From an uncultured Lachnospiraceae bacterium (lineage in GTDB: Bacteria; Bacillota; Clostridia; Lachnospirales; Lachnospiraceae), in assembly GCA_934437985.1 (NCBI GenBank), contig CAKSBI010000008.1:1-64000 (forward strand): a DNA stretch of 64,000 nucleotides, given 5' to 3'. The notes beneath the pieces were generated by a model. That model had not been told where the DNA came from. It ran no database searches and saw nothing but the letters and a program-made list of their open reading frames with translations. This document shows, one piece after another, positions 7,208 to 16,585 of this stretch (the first letter of the stretch is position 1; each line of letters starts with the position of its first letter). The position numbers and the translations under genes are program-made.

Positions 7208-7375
7208 ATGATGGCAGAGCTTGTAAAGGATCCGCTCAGTGTAGATGAACTGATCGGAAATCCGGGGCTTGACAAGTATGAGAAGCATTTTCTGAAGGAG
7301 CTTTCAGGTGGACAACAACAGCGTGTATTTTCGGAAGAACTGAGTAGAGACAGGGAAGACCTATTGAAAAGATAA
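7208..7375 (+). pseudogene. Remnant of an ABC transporter ATPase (signature motif end)
   Basis: The frame contains a perfect ABC signature motif, [12 protein letters not shown], preceded by a typical helical segment. What should be the Walker B strand and D-loop is degenerate (FSEELSRDREDLLKR) and ends in TAA. Walker A is absent. A GAGGG stands before the ATGs at 7208/7211, but the product cannot be a working ATPase. It is a decayed fragment. Confidence 0.6.
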
Positions 7376-7461
7376 AAAAAATAAGTATAATTATATATGG
7401 ATGAAGCTTAATCTGTATTAGATATACGCTTCACTAATGTGTGTTCAAATGGGGTGCTTTA

Positions 7462-9681
7462 ATGAGATACATATATGCTGTTATATTATTAGTGTGTTCC
7501 GTGCTTGGTTTTTTTTATGCATCAAGGGTCGTATACAATAATAATTTCAGGAAGAATACATTCAGGCTTTTTTCGATTATGTCATTTAACAGTGCATTAT
7601 GGAGTCTTGGTTATGGCATAATGTTTATAACGGACAGCTATGGCCATTTCAGGATATTCCGTGTGGTCGGAATGGCAGGAATAGTATTCTTTATGGCATC
7701 GGGACAGATCCTTATCAGTGTTGTAGCGCATAAGCTCAGGAAATACTTCATGCTTATTACCGTTGAGATGGTGGCTGGCGTTGTAATACTGGTCCTTAGT
7801 AATATTCCGGGGAGTTATACCCTGTCCGTTACTGATATGGGGAATATAAGCGCCGGGATGTCCGGTATTCTGCATATTGTACAGATAATATATTTTATAT
7901 GCACAATATGCACACTTATATATATGTCATTGGATACAATTTTATCAGGTTACCCAAAGCGTATTGTAAGCTTTGGCAAGTCTTTTATTGCGGGTACTGT
8001 AGGCGTTGCTGCCGGGCTGGCTGTTGAAGCGGTTCTATCCATAACCGGTCTGGCATATGGTGTGCCGGCGGCATCTGTATTGCAGTTTTTTGGGATTGAA
8101 ATCATCTATACCAGTGTTCACAGAATTAACCGAAACAGGATATATATGGAAAATATGACTGGATATATATACAATTCACTGAGGTCACCTGTTCTGGTGT
8201 TTGACATTGACAATAATCTGCAGCTTGCTAACAGGGCTGCCGGTTCATTTTTTGACATTAATGAAAATGAAGGGGAAGCAGATGGCAAGTTCTGGAGCCG
8301 GGTATTTGGTATGGAGCCACCGGCGGCCATTCTGGACAAAGACACAACTGATACATATGATGAAGTATACAGGGCAAAGAATATCAATTGCAGATTATAT
8401 GTGAATTCGATATTTGATGAGTTTGATGACCGTGTTGGATATATTGTTGTAATTACTGACATGACGGAACAGATTAATGCCATAAAGGCGATAGAGCAGG
8501 CAAAAAATGAGGCTGAAAGTGCTAATAAGGCAAAAAGTATGTTCCTTGCCAATATGTCACATGAGATCAGGACGCCTATGAATTCTATTCTTGGATTCTC
8601 GAAGCTTGGTCTTTATGATGGCTCAGGTGAAAAGTCAAAGGAATATTTTTCTTATATTAATGAATCAGCTGAGATATTGCTGGCAACGATTAACGGAATA
8701 CTTGATATATCAAAGCTTGAATCGGGCAAAATGGAGCTTGTCTGTGCTGATTATTACCCTTCCGGTATGTTCAGGGATGTGGAGCTTATTATTAATATGC
8801 AGGCATCAGCTAAAAAGCTTGGATTTAATATGGATATCTCACATGAGATTCCCAATAAGCTGTATGGTGATAAGGCAAGAATCAGGGAAATTCTTATTAA
8901 TCTTCTTAATAATAGTGTCAAATATACTGACAGTGGTTCTGTAAGCCTGAAGGCTGAGGTTGTCTCAAAGAGGAATGGAGTCTGCAGATTGAGGTTTATT
9001 GTGGCTGATACAGGAATTGGAATTAAGGATGAAGACCTTAGGGTTATATTTGAGAATTTCAAAAGGTGTGACTATACAGCTGACAGGATGACAGAGGGAA
9101 CCGGACTTGGGCTGTCTATTACAAAAGGATTTGTTGACCTTATGGGTGGAGTTATTGGGGTCAGGAGTGTCTATGGAAGTGGTTCGGTATTTACGGTTGA
9201 GGTAGACCAGAAGATTGTGGAAGATAAGCCGATGGATATCAAACCTGATGGCATGGAGGAAGAAAAGAGCAGGGTGATGTTTAAGGGTATAAAGGTTCTT
9301 GCGGTAGATGACAACATTATCAATCTTAAAGTCATAACGAATATTATGGCTATGTATGGACTGGAAGCCGATACTGTCAATTCCGGTGAAAAGGCGATAG
9401 AAAAATGCAAAGAGAATGATTATGACATGATACTTATGGATCATATGATGCCTGTAATGGATGGAGTTACCGCAATGAAGCGCATAAGAGAGCTTGGAAG
9501 GGGCTATGAGGCTGGGGGTACATGTAAAATTATGGCCCTTACTGCCAATACAGTTAATGGAATACGGCAGGAGATGCTTGATATGGGGTTTGACGGATTC
9601 CTTGGTAAGCCTGTTAATTTCAATATACTTGAGAAGATACTTATGGAGCTGTATCCGGATGCGTATTATTATGCCGGATAA
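7462..9681 (+). CDS. Hybrid sensor histidine kinase with membrane head and receiver domain
   Basis: The 739-residue protein has seven or so membrane helices in about residues 1-220, a PAS-like region (about 235-335), a HisKA domain with the phospho-accepting His at 367 (FLANMSHEIRTPMN), a HATPase domain with GTGLGLSITKG, and a C-terminal receiver domain with the acceptor Asp at about 660 (LMDHMMPVMDG). It therefore autophosphorylates and passes phosphate to its own receiver; a downstream Hpt or regulator is not in the window. GGGGTG at 7451-7456 sets ATG 7462, not the earlier GTG at 7441. The end lies 39 bases before pseF and all following genes run the same way, so it may lead the sugar operon. 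Confidence 0.92.
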   Translation: MRYIYAVILLVCSVLGFFYASRVVYNNNFRKNTFRLFSIMSFNSALWSLGYGIMFITDSYGHFRIFRVVGMAGIVFFMASGQILISVVAHKLRKYFMLITVEMVAGVVILVLSNIPGSYTLSVTDMGNISAGMSGILHIVQIIYFICTICTLIYMSLDTILSGYPKRIVSFGKSFIAGTVGVAAGLAVEAVLSITGLAYGVPAASVLQFFGIEIIYTSVHRINRNRIYMENMTGYIYNSLRSPVLVFDIDNNLQLANRAAGSFFDINENEGEADGKFWSRVFGMEPPAAILDKDTTDTYDEVYRAKNINCRLYVNSIFDEFDDRVGYIVVITDMTEQINAIKAIEQAKNEAESANKAKSMFLANMSHEIRTPMNSILGFSKLGLYDGSGEKSKEYFSYINESAEILLATINGILDISKLESGKMELVCADYYPSGMFRDVELIINMQASAKKLGFNMDISHEIPNKLYGDKARIREILINLLNNSVKYTDSGSVSLKAEVVSKRNGVCRLRFIVADTGIGIKDEDLRVIFENFKRCDYTADRMTEGTGLGLSITKGFVDLMGGVIGVRSVYGSGSVFTVEVDQKIVEDKPMDIKPDGMEEEKSRVMFKGIKVLAVDDNIINLKVITNIMAMYGLEADTVNSGEKAIEKCKENDYDMILMDHMMPVMDGVTAMKRIRELGRGYEAGGTCKIMALTANTVNGIRQEMLDMGFDGFLGKPVNFNILEKILMELYPDAYYYAG

Positions 9682-9720
9682 TATAACTGATGGATTAATG
9701 TCTGAGGGAGGATTTTATAC

Positions 9721-10404
9721 ATGTGTAAAAAAATAGCTGTTATTACTGCAAGAGGTGGCAGCAGGCGTATTCCTAAGAAGAATATTAAGGAATTCTGTGG
9801 TAAGCCTATTATTGCATATTCAATAGAGGCTGCGCTTGCATCAGGGGTATTTGATGAGGTCATGGTATCTACCGATAGTGAGGAGATTGCGGCAGTTGCG
9901 CGTGAATATGGTGCTGATGTTCCGTTTATGAGAAGCAGGGAGACGTCTGATGATTATGCAACGACTAATGATGTGCTGGTAGAAGTTTTTAATGAATACA
10001 GTAAACGTGGGGAGCATTATGATATTGCAGTGTGTATATATCCGACGGCACCATTTGTTACAGCGGACAAGCTTAAAAATGCAGTGGTGCTTATGGAACG
10101 GGATGGAGTTGAAGCCGTGACACCGGTTGTTAAGTTTTCATTTCCGCCACAGCGCGCGTTTGTTATCAGGGATTCACTGCTTGAATACCAGTATCCGGAA
10201 TATGCAAAGATGCGTTCGCAGGATCTGGAGCCGGTATATCATGACTGTGGACAGTTTTATGCCATGAAGGTAAAAAATGTACTGCAGGGCATTGCCGTAA
10301 AAGCTGTTCCGGTGATCGTACCTGAAACTGAGGTGCAGGACATTGATTGTGAAGAGGACTGGGTTATTGCGGAAATGAAGTACAGGGCAATGACTAAGGC
10401 TTAA
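9721..10404 (+). CDS. pseF: Pseudaminic acid cytidylyltransferase (CMP-Pse synthetase)
   Basis: The 227-residue enzyme activates a nonulosonic acid with CTP to give the CMP-sugar. The nucleotide-binding start ITARGGSRRIPKKNIKEF and the internal YPTAPFVT and FSFPPQRA segments fit PseF better than NeuA. GGGAGG at 9706-9711 precedes the ATG. It is followed by pseG and pseI, which supports pseudaminic acid as the product. In motile Lachnospiraceae this sugar usually decorates flagellin. Confidence 0.9.
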   Translation: MCKKIAVITARGGSRRIPKKNIKEFCGKPIIAYSIEAALASGVFDEVMVSTDSEEIAAVAREYGADVPFMRSRETSDDYATTNDVLVEVFNEYSKRGEHYDIAVCIYPTAPFVTADKLKNAVVLMERDGVEAVTPVVKFSFPPQRAFVIRDSLLEYQYPEYAKMRSQDLEPVYHDCGQFYAMKVKNVLQGIAVKAVPVIVPETEVQDIDCEEDWVIAEMKYRAMTKA

Positions 10405-10428
10405 TGGTTAAGGAAGTAACAGGAATTC

Positions 10429-11511
10429 ATGATGGAAGTTAATGATAGGATTGAAAAATGTATGGCCCAAAAGGTTAAAATAGGGTTCAGGGCAGACGCT
10501 AATGAGCATATAGCGTCAGGACACATTATGAGGTGTATGTCAATCGCAGCACAGTGCAGAAGGCTTGGTGCGGAATGTATTTTTATTCTGGCGCAGGAAA
10601 AGGAGACTGCCGGAATCATAAGCAGTAATTATGAGTATGTTGTATTAGGCAGTGACTGGAGCTGCCTTGATACAGAACTTGACATTATGAAGAAAATGGT
10701 ATCAGATCTCCGGCTTGATTTTCTCGTGGTTGATTCATATCAGGCAGGGTCAGGATATCTGGAAGCACTGCAAAGCACAGTTCCTGTGTTATATATTGAT
10801 GATATTGCCGCAGATACATATGATATAACGGCAGTCCTTCATTATGGTGTGGGTGATAATGCGGATTATTATTTACAGTATGGTAATTATAGTAATACTG
10901 ATATTCTTGCAGGAAGTGAATATATTCCTCTTAGGGAAGAGTTCATTACCGGAGAACATGGAACTGATTATAGGCATGTGCGGGATAAAAGTATCATGAT
11001 CACTACCGGAGGTACAGATCCGTTTGATGTTACAAGGCAGCTGCTCAATGCATTTTTACAGGAGCCTGTATTTGGTGATTATTCATTTGAAGTGATTGTT
11101 GGCGGAATGAATCAGTATGCCGGGAGAATTGATTCTATGGCTGTAGAATGCGACAGGATACATACCCATTATAATGTAAATAATATGAGTTATTATATGC
11201 GCAGGTGTATGGCTGCGGTCTCGGCGGGTGGAACAACCCTTTTTGAATTATGTGCATGTGGAACACCGGCAGTGTGCTTCTCATTTGCTGAAAATCAGGT
11301 GGATGGTGCAAAGAGGCTGGATAGTATGGGAGTAATACGGTATGCAGGTGATGCAAGGGAGCGTGATGTTGTGCCGGCTATTTTGGGGAATGTTAAGAAT
11401 CTGTTGGAAAATGACGATATCTATAAGAAGTGTTCACATGATATGAGGCAATGTGTTGACGGAAGAGGTGCAGTAAGAATTGCTTCTTATATTTTAGAAT
11501 ATTGCAGATAA
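10429..11511 (+). CDS. pseG: UDP-2,4-diacetamido-trideoxy-altropyranose hydrolase
   Basis: The 360-residue protein removes UDP from the pseudaminic acid precursor. The N-terminal IGFRADANEHIASGHIMRCM motif is the PseG signature (GHxMRC with the essential His), and the C-terminal half has the GT-B-like ISAGGTTLFELCACGTP region. The start at ATG 10429 is taken with AGGAA just upstream; an internal Met before AQKVKIGFRAD has no ribosome site. It sits 24 bases after pseF. Confidence 0.9.
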   Translation: MMEVNDRIEKCMAQKVKIGFRADANEHIASGHIMRCMSIAAQCRRLGAECIFILAQEKETAGIISSNYEYVVLGSDWSCLDTELDIMKKMVSDLRLDFLVVDSYQAGSGYLEALQSTVPVLYIDDIAADTYDITAVLHYGVGDNADYYLQYGNYSNTDILAGSEYIPLREEFITGEHGTDYRHVRDKSIMITTGGTDPFDVTRQLLNAFLQEPVFGDYSFEVIVGGMNQYAGRIDSMAVECDRIHTHYNVNNMSYYMRRCMAAVSAGGTTLFELCACGTPAVCFSFAENQVDGAKRLDSMGVIRYAGDARERDVVPAILGNVKNLLENDDIYKKCSHDMRQCVDGRGAVRIASYILEYCR

Positions 11512-11573
11512 CTTAAAAGAAGACAGATGTCTGCTTCACAGACAGGTCAATAATATAAGACAGGGGTTATGGT

Positions 11574-12638
11574 ATGAATAAGACTATTGGGATAGACGGC
11601 AGGATTATAAGTAAGGACAGTCCGGTTTATATAATTGCCGAGATGTCTGCTAATCACCTTATGGATTTTGAAAGGGCAAAGGATATTATATACCGCCTTA
11701 AGGATTCAGGTGCTGACGCAGTTAAGCTGCAGACATATACAGCTGATACTATCACGATTAACAGTGATAACGAGGAATTTCAGATACATGGCGGACTTTG
11801 GGATGGAGAGGTTCTTTATTCATTATACCAGAAGGCATATACTCCGTGGGAGTGGCAGGAGGAGCTTATGAAGTATGCGAACAGCCTGGGAATGTCATGC
11901 TTCTCGTCTCCGTTTGACCATACCGCAGTGGAATTTATGGAACGTATCGGAATGCCGGCATATAAGGTGGCTTCGTATGAGATCAATGATATTCCCCTGA
12001 TACGAAAGATTGCAAAGACGGGTAAGCCTGTTATCATATCGACAGGAATTGCATATATGGAAGATGTTGAGAGGGCACTCAGGGTATGCATGGAAGAGGG
12101 TAATGAGGATGTCATCCTGTTAAAATGTACTTCGGCATATCCGTGTCCGTATGAGGACATGAATCTGAATGTAATCCCTCTTATGCAGAGTACTTATGAC
12201 TGTATTACAGGATTGTCAGACCATACTATGGGAAGTGAGGTTGCCATTGGTGCTGTTGCGCTTGGTGCAAAGGTTGTTGAAAAGCATGTTACTATCAGAC
12301 GGAGTGATGGAGGTCCTGATGGTGCATTTTCGATGGAGATAGAGGAATTTACTGATATGGCCAGACAGATACGTAATGTTGAAAAGGCACTTGGAAGGGC
12401 ATCCTTTGAACTTACGGCGGCACAAAAAAGAGCGCGGAGCGGTTCGAGGTCATTGTATGTAGTTAAGGATATTAAGCAGGGTGAGATGTTTACGGAGAAT
12501 AATATCCGGTCAATACGGCCGGGCAGGGGAATGCATACAATGTACTATGATGATGTTGTTGGAAAAAAAGCATCCAGGGACCTTAAGTTTGCAACACCAC
12601 TTGGATTTGGGGATGTCGAATGGCAGTCAGGATGTTAG
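11574..12638 (+). CDS. pseI: Pseudaminic acid synthase
   Basis: The 354-residue NeuB-family enzyme condenses the free altrose derivative with phosphoenolpyruvate. The TIM barrel (about 1-280) has IAEMSANH, DAVKLQTYTADT, SSPFD and the metal-binding GLSDHTMG motifs. A C-terminal antifreeze-like SAF domain (about 290-350) ends the protein. LYQKAYTPWEW is typical of the PseI branch. It is 62 bases after pseG in the same operon. Confidence 0.92.
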   Translation: MNKTIGIDGRIISKDSPVYIIAEMSANHLMDFERAKDIIYRLKDSGADAVKLQTYTADTITINSDNEEFQIHGGLWDGEVLYSLYQKAYTPWEWQEELMKYANSLGMSCFSSPFDHTAVEFMERIGMPAYKVASYEINDIPLIRKIAKTGKPVIISTGIAYMEDVERALRVCMEEGNEDVILLKCTSAYPCPYEDMNLNVIPLMQSTYDCITGLSDHTMGSEVAIGAVALGAKVVEKHVTIRRSDGGPDGAFSMEIEEFTDMARQIRNVEKALGRASFELTAAQKRARSGSRSLYVVKDIKQGEMFTENNIRSIRPGRGMHTMYYDDVVGKKASRDLKFATPLGFGDVEWQSGC

Positions 12639-12651
12639 GAGGTTTTGATAT

Positions 12652-13224
12652 ATGGCATTTACCAGCTTTTATTCAGAAGAAGAGTTGGCAGGGCTCGGTC
12701 TAAAAAAATATGGAAGAAATGTGCTGATTAGCAGGAATGCAGTATTTTATCATCCGGCTTTGTTAGAGCTGGGCAGTAATGTCAGGATTGATGATTTCTG
12801 TACAATAAGTGGAAAGGTTGTGCTTGGAGATTATATTCATATAGCACAGTTTTGTGGTTTGTATGGTGGTGATGCAGGAATATACATGGATGATTTTTCG
12901 GGTCTTTCTTCAAAGGTAACAGTATATGCAACTTCAAATGACTATTCCGGAGAGTCTATGACGAATCCTATGGTGCCGGCAAAGTATAAAAAGACTGATA
13001 AAAATTTGCCCGTGAAAGTTGGCAGACATGTTGTGGTAGGCTGTGCATCGGTGGTTCTTCCGGGAGTTAATATAGAAGAAGGTTGTTCTGTAGGGGCTAT
13101 GACGTTATGCAACAAGTCTATGGAGGCCTTTGGTGTGTATGCCGGAGTACCTGCAAAAAGGATAAAAGAACGTAAGCGTACTTTGCTTGAACTTGAGAAG
13201 CAGCTTAGGGAGGAGTTAGAATAA
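12652..13224 (+). CDS. Left-handed beta-helix (hexapeptide) acyltransferase
   Basis: The 190-residue protein has successive hexapeptide turns (for example VRIDDFCTISGKVVLGDYIHI and VVVGCASVVLPGVNI), ending in the usual YAGVPAKRIKER tail of acetyl-CoA dependent sugar acyltransferases. GGAGG precedes the ATG. Its place 13 bases after pseI suggests it acylates an amino sugar of the same pathway. It is not of the GNAT fold known for PseH, so it may replace PseH or add a further acyl group. Confidence 0.82.
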   Translation: MAFTSFYSEEELAGLGLKKYGRNVLISRNAVFYHPALLELGSNVRIDDFCTISGKVVLGDYIHIAQFCGLYGGDAGIYMDDFSGLSSKVTVYATSNDYSGESMTNPMVPAKYKKTDKNLPVKVGRHVVVGCASVVLPGVNIEEGCSVGAMTLCNKSMEAFGVYAGVPAKRIKERKRTLLELEKQLREELE

Positions 13225-13270
13225 TATATGTTATTTAGCCTTGAAGATTAGGGAGGATTATATTTTTATC

Positions 13271-13909
13271 ATGAGATATATTCTATTTGACCTGGACGGA
13301 ACTCTTACCGACCCAAAGGAGGGTATAACAAAATGTGTTCAGTATGCCCTGAAAAAGTTTGGGATAGATGCAGACTGCGATGACTTGGTTCCATTTATCG
13401 GGCCACCGCTTATAACATCATTCCGTGAGTTTTATGGACTTGATCTTAAGCAGTGTGAACAGGCGGTTGCTTATTACCGTGAAAGGTTTTCAACAGTTGG
13501 CTTATTTGAAAATGTACCATATAATGGGATCAATGATATGCTTGGAAAGCTTAAGCAAAAGGGCTGTATACTTGCAATTGCTACGAGCAAACCAACTGTA
13601 TTTACAATGAGGATATGTGATAAGTTCGGGCTTACTGAATATTTTGACCTTATTAAAGGCAGTGAGCTTGATGGAACCAATGCTGAAAAAGCAGATGTTA
13701 TAAGGTGCGTTCTTGAAGAGCTTGGTGCTGCGCCGGAGGATACCGTTATGATAGGTGACAGGAAGTTTGATATACTTGGTGCAAAGGAATTTGGGTTAAA
13801 AAGTGTAGGTGTGTCATACGGATATGCATCGGAAGGTGAGCTTGAGGCAGCAGGGGCTGACTACATTGTTGATACTGTTGAGGAGCTTGCCGGACTGTTG
13901 TCTGCCTGA
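13271..13909 (+). CDS. HAD-family phosphatase, phosphoglycolate phosphatase-like
   Basis: The 212-residue protein has all HAD motifs: DLDGTLTD (nucleophile Asp), ATSKPTVF (motif II), Lys in the EKADVIR segment and GDRKFDILGA (motif IV). A helical cap lies between motifs I and II. It is near Gph and PgmB in type and its substrate is unknown. The ATG at 13271 gives the conserved MRYILFDLDGTL start, although GGAGG at 13251-13255 is 15 bases away. As the last gene of the sugar operon it may remove a phosphate from a pathway intermediate. Confidence 0.85.
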   Translation: MRYILFDLDGTLTDPKEGITKCVQYALKKFGIDADCDDLVPFIGPPLITSFREFYGLDLKQCEQAVAYYRERFSTVGLFENVPYNGINDMLGKLKQKGCILAIATSKPTVFTMRICDKFGLTEYFDLIKGSELDGTNAEKADVIRCVLEELGAAPEDTVMIGDRKFDILGAKEFGLKSVGVSYGYASEGELEAAGADYIVDTVEELAGLLSA

Positions 13910-14037
13910 TAGCAGCCGGTGGAATTCCGTGTATGTGTTAATTGCAGATAGTTAATTTGATATGGCGGGGGATGCACGGATTATAAGTTATATGAATATC
14001 ATAATATAATGGTATATACTGTTGATGGTGAAATGTT

Positions 14038-15171
14038 ATGATATATGTTGTCCAGCCCGGTGATTCAGTTGATTATATTGCGGAGCTTAATGATATTTCA
14101 GTGCAGGAGCTTATATATGATAACCAGATATTGTACCCATACAGGCTTTCAGCAGGCCAGGCATTGTATATAAGGGAACCTGAAGCCGGTGATAGAAGGG
14201 TTGTCTACATTAATGGTTATGCATATCCGTTTATAGATGCGGATGTACTTGATGAATCTCTTGCATATCTTTCGGCTTTATCTGTATTTTCATATGGATT
14301 TACAACGCAGGGTGAACTGATATATCCGAATGTAGATGATGAATGGATGATAAATGAAGCATTGGAAGCAGGTGTGAAGCCTGTCCTTACACTGACACCC
14401 CTTGACGTGAATGGCAGGTTCAGTAATATATTGATTCATGATGTATTGATAAATGAAGATGCTGTTAATGCGTTAATTGACAATCTGCTTACTACTGTAG
14501 TAGAACGAGAATTTGCAGGGGTTGATGTCGATTTTGAATACATACTGGCAGAGGATCGTGACAGATTTACTACATTTGTAGCAAGACTTACGGAGACGCT
14601 TAATCAGTATGGATACGAGGTTTCTGTCGCACTTGCACCGAAAACAAGCTCTGACCAGCCGGGATTGTTGTATGAAGGAAAGGATTATGGTGGACTTGGC
14701 GCTGCAGCTGACCATGTGTTATTGATGACATATGAATGGGGATATACTTACAGTGAACCAAGGGCGGTTGCACCGGTTAATCTTGTACGGCGTGTGATCG
14801 AATATGGCATTACCGAGATACCGTCAGGTAAGATTGATATGGGTATTCCTAACTATGGGTATGACTGGCCGCTTCCATATGAAAAGGGAGTAACTAAGGC
14901 AAGGACAATTGGCAATGTTGAGGCGGTGCGGATAGCTAATGATTATGGGGCGGTTATTGAATATGATGAGCTGGCACAGACACCACATTTTAGCTATGTG
15001 AATGAATCGGGCACTGCCCATGAGGTATGGTTCGAGGATGTAAGAAGTATTAAGGCGAAGCTTGGGCTTATAGAAGAATATAATCTGAGGGGTGCAGGTT
15101 ACTGGCAGATTATGAGGCTTTTCAGGGCGGGATGGCTTCAGCTTGCACAGATGTATGGGATTAACCGTTAA
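14038..15171 (+). CDS. LysM-GH18 enzyme (YaaH/SleL-like peptidoglycan hydrolase)
   Basis: The 377-residue protein has one LysM domain at residues 2-48 (MIYVVQPGDSVDYIAEL), then a GH18 barrel. The catalytic motif is present as GVDVDFE, with Asp163, Asp165 and the acid/base Glu167. There is no signal peptide, as with the spore enzymes YaaH and SleL, which act on cortex fragments inside the spore. Family relatives often carry two LysM domains; here there is one. A role in spore germination or coat is inferred from family. It stands alone between the sugar operon and a patatin gene. Confidence 0.88.
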   Translation: MIYVVQPGDSVDYIAELNDISVQELIYDNQILYPYRLSAGQALYIREPEAGDRRVVYINGYAYPFIDADVLDESLAYLSALSVFSYGFTTQGELIYPNVDDEWMINEALEAGVKPVLTLTPLDVNGRFSNILIHDVLINEDAVNALIDNLLTTVVEREFAGVDVDFEYILAEDRDRFTTFVARLTETLNQYGYEVSVALAPKTSSDQPGLLYEGKDYGGLGAAADHVLLMTYEWGYTYSEPRAVAPVNLVRRVIEYGITEIPSGKIDMGIPNYGYDWPLPYEKGVTKARTIGNVEAVRIANDYGAVIEYDELAQTPHFSYVNESGTAHEVWFEDVRSIKAKLGLIEEYNLRGAGYWQIMRLFRAGWLQLAQMYGINR

Positions 15172-15248
15172 TGAAAGCTGTCAGGTATAAGTCTGGCAAT
15201 TATGAATTATAATAGTAGTTATGTTATTCACAGAAAGAAGGAAAAGCA

Positions 15249-16118
15249 TTGAAGACAGGTCTTGTTATGGAAGGTGGAGCCATGCGTGGAATGTTCACGG
15301 CGGGCGTTATAGATGTATTTATGGAAAATGATGTGAGATTTGATGGGGCAATAGGTGTATCTGCCGGAGCAACATTTGGCTGTAATATCAAGTCGCATCA
15401 GATAGGCAGGGTAATAAGATATAATATTAAGTACTGTGGTGATTCAAGGTATGGAAGTATGAAGTCATTACTTAGGACGGGTGATATATTTGATGTTGAC
15501 TTTTGTTACCACAGGCTTCCGGACGAGCTTGATATATTTGATACAGATACATTTACGGATAACCCTATGGAATTTTATGTGGTTGCCACTGATATTGAGA
15601 CCGGAAAACCGGTATACCACAAGTGCTATGACGGAAAAGCTGGGGATCTTGAATGGATAAGGGCATCAGCTTCGCTTCCACTTCTTTCCAGAATTGTTGA
15701 GATACAGGGGCAGAAGCTGCTTGATGGCGGAATAGCTGATTCCGTTCCGCTTGAGTATTTTGAATCTATCGGATATGACCGGAATGTTGTTATCCTGACC
15801 CAGCCTGATGATTACCGCAAGCAGAAGTATAAGTCACTTCCTTTATGTAAAATAAGGTATAGAAGGTATCCGGAATTTGTTAAGATATTTGGTGACAGGC
15901 ATATACGGTACAACAGGAACATTGATTATGTCCGCGGGCAGGAAAAGGCCGGGAAGGTATTTGTTATAAGACCCGAATCAAAGCTTGATGTCAACAGCTC
16001 AGAAAAAGACCCGGACAAGCTGAAAAGAGTATATATGCTTGGACGCGAAGCAGGGGAAAAGGCATTGAAGAACCGTGGAATGAAGGAGTGGCTTGGGGGT
16101 GAAGATACTTCATTATAG
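15249..16118 (+). CDS. Patatin-like phospholipase
   Basis: The 289-residue protein has the glycine-rich oxyanion region (EGGAMRGMFTAG), the nucleophile elbow GVSAGA and the dyad Asp in LDGGIADSVP, so it should be an active Ser-Asp acyl hydrolase of the YjjU/RssA type. The start is the TTG at 15249, placed after AAGAAGGA. The C-terminal 100 residues have many Arg and Tyr residues (KIRYRRYPEFVKIF), as in bacterial relatives. It ends just before a strong two-way terminator. Confidence 0.88.
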   Translation: MKTGLVMEGGAMRGMFTAGVIDVFMENDVRFDGAIGVSAGATFGCNIKSHQIGRVIRYNIKYCGDSRYGSMKSLLRTGDIFDVDFCYHRLPDELDIFDTDTFTDNPMEFYVVATDIETGKPVYHKCYDGKAGDLEWIRASASLPLLSRIVEIQGQKLLDGGIADSVPLEYFESIGYDRNVVILTQPDDYRKQKYKSLPLCKIRYRRYPEFVKIFGDRHIRYNRNIDYVRGQEKAGKVFVIRPESKLDVNSSEKDPDKLKRVYMLGREAGEKALKNRGMKEWLGGEDTSL

Positions 16119-16140
16119 ATGAGTGCAGGAATAAAAGACA

Positions 16141-16184
16141 AAGACCACCCGGAACGTCGGTAACAGATCGTTCCGGGTGGTCTT
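16141..16184. terminator. Strong bidirectional terminator
   Basis: A perfect 16-bp stem, AAGACCACCCGGAACG/CGTTCCGGGTGGTCTT, with a 12-base loop lies between the convergent patatin gene and the minus-strand genes. A-rich sequence on the left and a T-containing run on the right allow use from both sides. Confidence 0.85.
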
Positions 16185-16215
16185 GTCAGATAAAACCATA
16201 CCTGCAAAACTATAC

Positions 16216-16455
16216 TTATGCTAACTTATTAAACATCTGATCCTGGTCATCAACGAACAGTCCATACACATTATAATTATCTGATCTCTTTGCAGCCCCG
16301 GCTAAGGCTGTACGTGTAAGGATATCCTTGAATGCAGGCTGTCTGCGTTCACGTTCACGCCGCTCACGTGATATCTTATCAGCTTTGTAAACGCGGATCG
16401 CAGCGTTTACGGGTAACATGCCATAAGTTTCCTTTAAGTAGATTGCGGCAATCAT
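16216..16455 (-). CDS. Hypothetical small basic protein
   Basis: The 79-residue product has a very charged middle (RERRERERRQ) flanked by YKADKIS and PAFKDILTRTALAGA, and ends in a VYGLFVDDQDQMFNKL segment. I know no function. AAGGAGG lies directly against the ATG at 16455, an unusually short spacing, so the true start may be a downstream codon such as the Met at residue 12. It reads in the same direction as the receptor gene upstream, after a 130-base gap, so it could belong to the same transcript. Confidence 0.55.
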   Translation of the reverse strand: MIAAIYLKETYGMLPVNAAIRVYKADKISRERRERERRQPAFKDILTRTALAGAAKRSDNYNVYGLFVDDQDQMFNKLA

Positions 16456-16585
16456 CCTCCTTGATTAAAAATGTAAAACAGCTCCATCTGATTACATAAT
16501 ATATATCGTCTTATTTTATATAATGTTTAGGGGTGTATGGAACATTGTCTATGGGATATAATGGGCAATACAATATTCAGACCCG

